5,983 nt of DNA from RGIG6353 sp045594565 (GTDB lineage Bacteria > Bacillota > Clostridia > Oscillospirales > SIG627), in assembly GCA_045594565.1 (NCBI GenBank), contig JAZNYT010000005.1, positions 1 to 5,983 of the forward strand, read 5' to 3'. Both the position numbers and the translations under genes were made by a program. The notes under the pieces are model-generated. The model was not told where the DNA came from and searched no databases. It worked only from the letters and a program-made list of their open reading frames with translations. Shown here piece by piece: positions 1 through 4,355 of this stretch (position 1 is its first letter; each line of letters starts with the position of its first letter).

Positions 1-50
1 GATTTTGAAATAATGTGAACATATGGGTTGCGTTTTTGTGCTATGAGCTC

Positions 51-85
51 AAAAAATACACACTCGAAAGAGTGTGTATTTTTTT
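51..85. terminator. Perfect 15-bp bidirectional intrinsic terminator
   Basis: The left arm 51-65 (AAAAAATACACACTC) and right arm 70-84 (GAGTGTGTATTTTTT) are exactly complementary around a GAAA loop at 66-69. Seven T residues (79-85) follow on the plus strand, and the A6 run of the left arm gives a T-tract on the minus strand, so the hairpin can stop transcription in both directions. It presumably ends a gene lying to the left of the window. Positions 1-50 show no supportable reading frame beyond a possible tail ending at the TGA at 16-18. Confidence 0.9.
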
Positions 86-87
86 AT

Positions 88-272
88 CCAAGCCACAGGC
101 TTGGCATATCATCACCGCGCGGAGTGCGGTGTATATCACCAACAACGGCAGAGCCGTTGTTGTATCTCATCACGCGCCAGCGTGTATTTTCCTGTGGCTT
201 GATGATATACAACACTTCGTGTTGATGATATGCAAAGCGTTCCGCTTTGATGATATACAACGCTCCGCATTG
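88..272. repeat. Array of seven short hairpins with 8-nt linkers, orientation switched midway
   Basis: Seven hairpins, each starting with C and ending with G, lie at 88-104 (7 bp, loop ACA), 113-131 (8 bp with one G-T pair, loop GGA), 140-162 (10 bp, loop AGA), 171-184 (5 bp, loop GCCA), 210-224 (6 bp, loop TTC), 233-249 (7 bp, loop TTC) and 258-272 (6 bp with one mismatch, loop TCC). Stem sequences differ between units but stay complementary. Linkers are 8 nt: CATATCAT, TATATCAC and TATCTCAT after units 1-3, then ATGATATA, ATGATATG and ATGATATA before units 5-7. The two linker sets are reverse complements, and loops change from purine-rich to pyrimidine-rich, so units 1-4 and 5-7 face opposite ways. 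Positions 89-99 and 191-201 also form an exact 11-bp inverted repeat enclosing units 2-4. Similar interspersed hairpins are common between genes in gut Clostridia as far as I recall; the function is unknown. Confidence 0.85.
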
Positions 273-298
273 ATTTATTTCCGCTTTTATGCTATAAT
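270..298 (+). promoter_or_regulatory. Extended -10 sigma-A promoter of the 319-879 gene
   Basis: TATAAT at 293-298 matches the -10 consensus exactly and is preceded by TG at 290-291, giving TGCTATAAT. TTGATT at 270-275 is a -35 element with four of six consensus bases and a 17-bp spacer. The first three bases of the -35 are the end of the last hairpin arm in the repeat array, so the repeat appears to supply part of the promoter. Transcription would start near 305. That would shorten or remove part of the SD upstream of the start codon, so the true start site may be a few bases earlier. Confidence 0.75.
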
Positions 299-299
299 A

Positions 300-321
300 C
301 ACCAAAGGCGGTGATGATATG
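300..321 (+). promoter_or_regulatory. Ribosome binding site and start codon inside a repeat-like unit
   Basis: AAAGGCGGTGAT at 304-315 matches the ideal anti-16S sequence AAAGGAGGTGAT at 11 of 12 positions and lies 7 nt before the ATG at 319. The same bases resemble a degenerate copy of the upstream repeat: CACC (300-303) can pair with GGTG (310-313), and the next 8 nt, ATGATATG (314-321), equal the array linker at 225-232 exactly. The start codon is the last three bases of that linker. The SD identity is clear; descent from the repeat is an inference. Confidence 0.6.
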
Positions 322-879
322 GAAAAGAAGAACGCAAAAGCTAAAGAAATCATATTAACAGTTATATTTTTTCCGATTGTTGTATTATTTCTGCTTGGCT
401 TATTGATAATTACGCCTTTTGATTATTTGAAATATAAGAAATCCCATTACTATAAGGATACCAAAGAAAAATATTCTTGGCTTTGCACGTCGTCATATTA
501 TATTAAATTTTATGATATGATTAAAAACGAAAATCTACCGATTGATTTTTATCGTTGCGACTATGCGCCAATTACGGGATATGGTTTCTTTGTCTATAAA
601 GACACTATAATTTTGAATGATTATAGGCCCTGCTATGATGAAGAAAAAAACATCTGGTTGGTTGAAATTGAAGATGAATATGTTGATATAAAAATAGATG
701 TTGAAAATGCTATTGATAGATGTAATGAGTTGCTGAAAAATGATACTTGCAAAAAAGCAGTTGTTTTAATAGATAAAGATATATTTGAAGAACATCCAAA
801 TGTAAAATATGAAAATATTGAATTTTTACCGACAAGTAGTGATTTGGATGTAGAAGCAATTTCAACTTTAATAAATTAA
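319..879 (+). CDS. Hypothetical single-pass membrane protein, 186 aa
   Basis: I do not recognise a family. The protein has a lysine-rich N-terminus (KKNAKAK), one strongly hydrophobic segment at about residues 11-32, then a basic and aromatic stretch (about 36-46). A soluble, mixed-charge domain of about 140 residues follows. This domain is rich in Tyr, Asp and Glu, contains four cysteines (56, 80, 105 and 135, with a further one near 144), and ends in a strand-like KAVVLIDKDIF section and an acidic C-terminal helix. There is no signal-peptidase site, so it is probably membrane-anchored; the side facing the cytoplasm is uncertain because both flanks of the helix are basic. The ATG at 319 is well supported by a strong SD and a promoter. 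The coding region is clearly more AT-rich than the CorC-type genes downstream, and it stands alone between two terminators, which suggests an accessory or acquired gene. A loose resemblance of the C-terminal part to NERD-type domains is not strong enough to claim. Confidence 0.75.
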   Translation: MEKKNAKAKEIILTVIFFPIVVLFLLGLLIITPFDYLKYKKSHYYKDTKEKYSWLCTSSYYIKFYDMIKNENLPIDFYRCDYAPITGYGFFVYKDTIILNDYRPCYDEEKNIWLVEIEDEYVDIKIDVENAIDRCNELLKNDTCKKAVVLIDKDIFEEHPNVKYENIEFLPTSSDLDVEAISTLIN

Positions 880-994
880 AGAAAATCAGGTTTTTAGACC
901 GGTTCCATTTTGAGTTTATTTTAGTAAACTTCTTAGACTCGAACTAACGATTTTAATATAAAAATATAGTGTTCGTATTTTATGGTATAAAAGA
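880..994. other. AT-rich intergenic spacer with one small inverted repeat
   Basis: Between the stop of the hypothetical gene and the shared terminator there is no reading frame worth reporting. The only visible structure is AGTTTA (913-918) pairing with TAAACT (925-930) around a 6-nt loop. It has no following T-run, so it is not a convincing terminator. Confidence 0.4.
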
Positions 995-1034
995 CAAACA
1001 AAAATACCACCCAACAGGGTGGTATTTTTGTTTG
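995..1034. terminator. Perfect 18-bp bidirectional terminator between convergent genes
   Basis: Arms 995-1012 and 1017-1034 are exactly complementary over 18 bp with an AACA loop. The GC-rich top (ACCACCC/GGGTGGT) is followed on both strands by TATTTTTGTTT, so it works in either direction. It lies between the plus-strand hypothetical gene and the minus-strand LysR gene and most probably ends both transcripts. Confidence 0.93.
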
Positions 1035-1080
1035 CTGTTTTTGTTGCTACGAGAGACAGTGTCGGAAAAGCTATGGAGTA

Positions 1081-1121
1081 AAACAAAAAACGTAGTATTT
1101 TACATTATGTTCAATGTAAAA
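1081..1121 (-). terminator. Possible terminator hairpin overlapping the lysR-type stop codon
   Basis: TTTTACATT (1098-1106) and AATGTAAAA (1113-1121) form a perfect 9-bp stem with a 6-nt loop that contains part of the stop codon at 1111-1113. Reading the minus strand, T6 then G then TTT follows after a 7-nt gap (1090-1081). The stem is AT-rich and the gap is long, so this would be weak; the strong terminator at 995-1034 lies just beyond. It could also affect mRNA stability at the 3' end. Confidence 0.4.
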
Positions 1122-2082
1122 GCTGCGACGGGTTTTTATTTGTAAATCCGATGATGTGGCTTATAAGCTCCTCGGCTGAGAAAGAGAGATATTTGTTTTT
1201 CTTTCTTATTATGTAAAGCGTACGGTTAGAGTGCGATGTTGCGGGCAGATAGAGAAAAATGTCATTTAAGTTTTTTGCGTATTTCAAAACCGAATCTGTT
1301 ATAAAGCATATTCCAAAGCCTGCCTCGGCATAGCTTATTGATGTCATAAGCTGGTCAAATTCCTGTATTACGTTGGGGATAATATTATTCTCTTTAAAAA
1401 TTTTGTTTGAGATCTGCCGCATATTGTTGCCGTTTCGAAGCAGTATGAATTTTTCTTGTTTGAACTTGCGTATGCTTACCTTCGGATAATTTACATACCA
1501 GTTTTCCTCTGTGCTTATAAAATGAGACGGTATACGGAAAGGGGATAGCTTTTCATTTACCGAAAAGTTTTTCGGGACGGCGAGCAGTATGTGCTCTTCC
1601 AAAACCGCGGTATATTCGTGTTCCTTTTTCTTTTCATTCTGTGCGTTGTCAACTATAAAATCAATACTTCCGTTTTCAAGCAGTTTTTCAAGCGTTGCCG
1701 AGCTTTCTACCAATATGTTTATAGTGACTTTCGGAAAAGTTGCTTGGAAGCTTTTTAATATAGGAGGCAAAATGTTAGATGACACAAATATTGTGCAGCC
1801 TATGGTTATATGTCCTTTTTTTAACTTATGATGATCGTCAATTTCATCTTTTAGGTTTTTTTCTATATTTTTGATTTTTTCAATGGATTCTATATATTTC
1901 TGCCCAATTTCTGTAAGGCAAATTTCCCTTCCCGAACGGTCAAAAATTGCAGCTCCCAGCTCTTCTTCTATTTTCTTTATGCTCAGAGACAAGGACGGCT
2001 GTGAGATAAACAGCTTTTCGGCGGCTCTGGTAAATGACTTCTCTTTATACACCATATAGGCATAATCGGCATATTTGAACAT
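1111..2082 (-). CDS. LysR-type transcriptional regulator, 323 aa
   Basis: This is a typical full-length LysR-family regulator. The winged helix-turn-helix occupies about residues 1-60. It includes the hallmark SFTRAAEKLFISQPSLSLSI at 16-35, with the recognition helix at about 28-39, followed by LGAAIFDR (42-49) and the wing with LTEIG (56-60). A linker helix runs to about 87, then a periplasmic-binding-like effector domain starts at ITIG (92-95) and continues to about 310, with the usual AGFGICF turn at 254-260. The ATG at 2082 has a GGAGG SD (complement of 2087-2091) only 4 nt away. It is divergent from the racemase gene and shares a 26-bp palindrome with it, so it probably regulates that gene and itself, in response to an amino acid or related acid. 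The effector cannot be read from the sequence. It ends facing the hypothetical gene, with a strong terminator between. Confidence 0.95.
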   Translation of the reverse strand: MFKYADYAYMVYKEKSFTRAAEKLFISQPSLSLSIKKIEEELGAAIFDRSGREICLTEIGQKYIESIEKIKNIEKNLKDEIDDHHKLKKGHITIGCTIFVSSNILPPILKSFQATFPKVTINILVESSATLEKLLENGSIDFIVDNAQNEKKKEHEYTAVLEEHILLAVPKNFSVNEKLSPFRIPSHFISTEENWYVNYPKVSIRKFKQEKFILLRNGNNMRQISNKIFKENNIIPNVIQEFDQLMTSISYAEAGFGICFITDSVLKYAKNLNDIFLYLPATSHSNRTLYIIRKKNKYLSFSAEELISHIIGFTNKNPSQLLH

Positions 2083-2130
2083 AGTTCCTCCATAGGTAAA
2101 AATATATAATATACATATAATTATTTATAT

Positions 2131-2159
2131 TTTATTATATCACATCGTTGTGATATAAT
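2131..2159 (+). promoter_or_regulatory. Promoter of the racemase gene (extended -10)
   Basis: TATAAT at 2154-2159 is preceded by TG at 2151-2152, an extended -10. The sequence 17 bp upstream (TTTATT, 2131-2136) is a poor -35, so activity may depend on the extended -10 or on an activator. Transcription would start near 2166, with a leader of about 27 nt. A GAGG SD at 2182-2185 lies 7 nt before the ATG. Confidence 0.6.
2134..2159. promoter_or_regulatory. 26-bp perfect palindromic operator between divergent genes
   Basis: ATTATATCACA (2134-2144) and TGTGATATAAT (2149-2159) are exact inverted repeats around TCGT. LysR-type regulators bind partially symmetric sites, often of T-N11-A type, between themselves and a divergent target, so this is the obvious candidate site. 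The spacing here (ATC-N10-GAT) is one base longer than the textbook half-site spacing. Because both -10 elements lie within the arms, a bound regulator would cover both promoters. A tetrameric LysR protein usually contacts a longer region, so additional weaker sites in the flanking AT-rich DNA (2100-2133) are possible. Confidence 0.7.
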
Positions 2160-2162
2160 CAA
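2134..2162 (-). promoter_or_regulatory. Promoter of the LysR-type gene (extended -10)
   Basis: On the minus strand, TATAAT is the complement of 2134-2139. It is preceded by TGA (complement of 2140-2142), giving TGATATAAT. TTGATT, the complement of 2157-2162, is a -35 element at exactly 17 bp. Transcription would start near 2127, leaving about 45 nt of leader before the ATG at 2082. The promoter overlaps the divergent racemase promoter almost completely. Confidence 0.65.
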
Positions 2163-2192
2163 CGTGAAAAATGTATTTTGTGAGGAAATAAT

Positions 2193-2891
2193 ATGAAAAA
2201 GAAAACAATTGGAATAATCGGTGGAATGGGACCGCTTGCTACAGCTGACCTGTTCAAAAAAATTGTACTTAACACAAAAGCAAATATCGATCAGGAACAC
2301 ATTAAGATACTGATAGATAATAATACAGATATTCCGGACAGGACTGCGGCAATAATCAATAACGGAAAAAATCCTGTTCCGCAGCTTACAAAAAGTGCGG
2401 TATCCCTTTGGGCGATGGGTGCCGATGTTTTGGTTATGCCCTGCAATACTGCACATTTTTTTCATGCTGAAATTCAAAAGAGTGTTGATATACCTATTTT
2501 GAATATGATAGAAATTACAGGAGAGGCTTTGTTGAAAAAGTCAATAAATACTGCAGGATTACTTGCTACCCAAGGAACGGTAAAAAGCGGGATTTATCAA
2601 GAAAGCTTTACAAAACTGGGTATCGAACTTATTCTTCCTGACAAAAATGAGCAGGACGTTATTACCGACCTTATTTATAACGGTGTTAAGGCGGGAAAAA
2701 CCGACTATGATGTTACTGCGGTAAAAAATGTTATGAAAAGCATACTTGACAGAGGGGCACAAACGCTGATTCTCGGTTGTACAGAGCTCCCTGTTGCGGT
2801 GGAGATGTATAAGCTTGATTTTATTACGTGTGATCCAACATTGGAGCTTGCCAGAGGGGCAATAATTGCAACTGGCGGTGTGTGTATTTAA
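2193..2891 (+). CDS. Aspartate/glutamate-family amino acid racemase, 232 aa
   Basis: This cofactor-independent racemase of the Asp/Glu racemase superfamily would interconvert L- and D-forms of an acidic amino acid, most likely aspartate, in the cytoplasm by a two-cysteine proton transfer. It begins with IGIIGGMGPLAT (6-17). The first catalytic cysteine is Cys84 in MPCNTAHFF and the second is Cys196 in GCTELP. Arg50 in NTDIPDR and Lys166 in GVKAG fit the carboxylate-binding residues known in the Pyrococcus aspartate racemase (Arg48, Lys164, with Cys82 and Cys194). All four are offset by two, which supports an intact active site. Length is normal for the family (about 225-235). D-aspartate in Firmicutes can enter peptidoglycan cross-bridges, but no ligase is nearby to support that. 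No clear terminator follows, so some read-through into the CorC-type genes is possible. Glutamate or another amino acid as substrate cannot be excluded. Confidence 0.92.
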   Translation: MKKKTIGIIGGMGPLATADLFKKIVLNTKANIDQEHIKILIDNNTDIPDRTAAIINNGKNPVPQLTKSAVSLWAMGADVLVMPCNTAHFFHAEIQKSVDIPILNMIEITGEALLKKSINTAGLLATQGTVKSGIYQESFTKLGIELILPDKNEQDVITDLIYNGVKAGKTDYDVTAVKNVMKSILDRGAQTLILGCTELPVAVEMYKLDFITCDPTLELARGAIIATGGVCI

Positions 2892-2942
2892 GCATAGTAT
2901 GTTATTGATTCAGCTCAAACGTATACAAATTTGCATATATAT

Positions 2943-2971
2943 TTGACAAATACGCAATTTAATGATAAAAT
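2943..2971 (+). promoter_or_regulatory. Strong extended -10 promoter of the tandem CorC-type operon
   Basis: TTGACA at 2943-2948 is a perfect -35. After 17 bp comes TAAAAT at 2966-2971 (five of six), preceded by TG at 2963-2964. Transcription would start near 2978, giving a leader of about 37 nt, too short for a magnesium riboswitch. Confidence 0.85.
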
Positions 2972-2998
2972 AACAAAAGTGTCCAAAAATAAATAGGC

Positions 2999-3017
2999 AA
3001 GGAGATGTTTTTTCGTG
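2999..3017 (+). promoter_or_regulatory. SD and GTG start that fix the first CorC-type start
   Basis: AAGGAG at 2999-3004 lies 10 nt before GTG at 3015. The nearer ATG at 3005 is out of frame and meets a TAG at 3020. The next in-frame ATG is codon 52, after the first membrane helix, so GTG is the only start giving a complete domain. Confidence 0.8.
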
Positions 3018-4355
3018 GGTAGTGACAGTATACCTTTATGGATTCTTTTTATTATTTGTGTTGTAGGCGGAGCTTACTTTGCTGCTGCCGAGAGTTCTTT
3101 TTCAGCGGTCAACAGAATAAAAATCAAAACGTTGGCAGATGACGGAAACAAGAAGGCGCAGGGTGTTATGTATATCCTGAATAAGTTTGAAAAGGCTCTT
3201 ACCACCCTTCTTATCGGCAATAACATAACAAAGATTGCGGGTGCGGCGGTGTTCACCATTATAGCAACCGAAATCTTTCGCGAAAAGCTTGGTAAGTCCG
3301 AGGCATTCCTCGATTCCTTTGCTTTTTCGATGATATGCTCGATAATGAGTACGGCGGTCATATTCTTATTCAGCGAAATGATACCCAAGAGTCTGGCAAA
3401 CGATAGAAGTGAAACCGTATCACTGTTTTTTCAAGGGTCGCTAAGGTTTCTTATGAAGGTTCTTAAGCCGATTTCAGCATTCTTTGGTATAATTTCGAAT
3501 TTTGCTTCTAAAATGTTTTCAAAAAATGAAGCAGAGCCTTCCATCACCGAGGATGAGCTTACAGAGATTATTGAAACGGCAGCGGAAGAGGGCGTAGTTG
3601 ACGAAGAAAAAAGTGATATGCTTAAATCGGCGCTTGAGTTTGCAAAAACTACCGCCGGTGATATCATGACGATGGAAAAGCACTTTGACTTTATCAGGAT
3701 AAACGACACAACCGAAAAAATACTTGAAGCCATTCGTAATACAAACTATTCACGCTTGCCCGTAAAGGCTGCAAACTCAGAAAGAGTACTTGGAGTTTTA
3801 CGTACCCGTACATATTTAATCGAGTACAGAAAAAACCGCAACGTCAATTTGAGAAGCGTAATGAAACCGCCATACAGCGTTCATAAGGATGCAAAGATTG
3901 ACGACCTTCTGACTATAATGAGGCAGCACAAGCTACAAATTGCAATGGTTCTTGACGACGATAAAAACGTTGTGGGACTTGTAACCATAGAGGATATACT
4001 CGAAGAGCTTGTTGGTGAGATCTTCGACGAGAACGATATAGTCGATCAGAATTTCCAGACACTGGGCGGAAATAAATATATGGTCAACACTCATATGCTT
4101 GTATCCGAGGTATACGAGCGTATGGAAATAGGACCCGCTCCCAGAAATATAGCCACAAAGCCATTGCTTTCCTTGATTTTGGAAACTCTTGGCTATCTTC
4201 CGAAGGAGGACGAGGTATTCCTTTACGGAAATATTGAAATCACCGTCAAAACGGTGGTTGAAGGCCGTGCTACAGAGGTTATACTGCACATTCTTGACGA
4301 GGAAGACCTCGCCCAGCGCGAGAAGGCTTGCTCCGATGAGGAGGTGACGGCATGA
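3015..4355 (+). CDS. CNNM/CorC-HlyC family membrane protein with CBS pair (first of tandem), 446 aa
   Basis: This is an integral membrane protein of the family that includes CorC, HlyC and eukaryotic CNNM, linked to Mg2+ (and perhaps Co2+) efflux or homeostasis; the older 'hemolysin' name is misleading. Domains in order are a DUF21 membrane domain (about 7-165, hydrophobic segments near 7-25, 62-84, 102-122 and 140-162), an acidic connector (174-212), a CBS pair (about 217-336) and a CorC_HlyC domain (about 350-427). DUF21 motifs include AAESSFSAVN (23-32), LLIGNNITKI (65-74) and FSEMIPKSLA (119-128). VTIEDILEELVGEIFDEND (323-341) ends the second CBS domain. Two differences from the usual family stand out. 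The MxPR motif opening CBS1 is replaced by MTMEKHF (218-224), and the DEYGG of CBS2 is DDDKN (314-318). The final codons GAG GAG GTG contain the SD of the next gene. A divergent, partly regulatory subunit is a reasonable guess; the transported ion is inferred from family only. Confidence 0.93.
   Translation: MGSDSIPLWILFIICVVGGAYFAAAESSFSAVNRIKIKTLADDGNKKAQGVMYILNKFEKALTTLLIGNNITKIAGAAVFTIIATEIFREKLGKSEAFLDSFAFSMICSIMSTAVIFLFSEMIPKSLANDRSETVSLFFQGSLRFLMKVLKPISAFFGIISNFASKMFSKNEAEPSITEDELTEIIETAAEEGVVDEEKSDMLKSALEFAKTTAGDIMTMEKHFDFIRINDTTEKILEAIRNTNYSRLPVKAANSERVLGVLRTRTYLIEYRKNRNVNLRSVMKPPYSVHKDAKIDDLLTIMRQHKLQIAMVLDDDKNVVGLVTIEDILEELVGEIFDENDIVDQNFQTLGGNKYMVNTHMLVSEVYERMEIGPAPRNIATKPLLSLILETLGYLPKEDEVFLYGNIEITVKTVVEGRATEVILHILDEEDLAQREKACSDEEVTA
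4339..4355 (+). promoter_or_regulatory. SD and ATGA overlap coupling the two CorC-type genes
   Basis: AGGAGGTGA (4339-4347) is a near-ideal SD, 7 nt before the ATG at 4352. That ATG overlaps the TGA stop of the upstream gene at 4353-4355. This is the classic arrangement for translational coupling and suggests matched production of the two proteins. Confidence 0.9.

Noticed and set aside
1..18. C-terminal tail of an upstream gene ending in TGA at 16-18
   Set aside because: Only five codons are visible; the terminator at 51-85 makes an upstream gene likely but nothing can be assigned.
89..201. tRNA gene suggested by the cloverleaf-like fold
   Set aside because: No T-loop GTTC consensus, no A-box or B-box-like sequence, arms of wrong sizes, and linkers are repeats.
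88..272. CRISPR array
   Set aside because: Repeated parts are only 8 nt and the variable parts are self-complementary hairpins of unequal length with an orientation switch; no constant repeat of 24-40 nt.
15..353. Open reading frames on both strands through the hairpin array (about 65-99 codons)
   Set aside because: They run through inverted repeats with no SD, and their protein sequences simply translate the repeat; no sign of coding selection.
934..949. Remnant of the terminal repeat seen at 5721 and 5983 (TAGACTCGAACTAACG)
   Set aside because: Only a short CGAACT core is shared, with several mismatches and no partner end nearby.
2920..2954. Inverted repeat CGTATACAAAT / ATTTGACAAATACG overlapping the operon -35
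   Set aside because: The arms match only with a 3-nt offset and the region is AT-rich, so chance similarity is likely.
2892..3014. Magnesium riboswitch (M-box or ykkC-like) upstream of the CorC-type operon
   Set aside because: The leader after the predicted transcription start is only about 37 nt and lacks stable stems.
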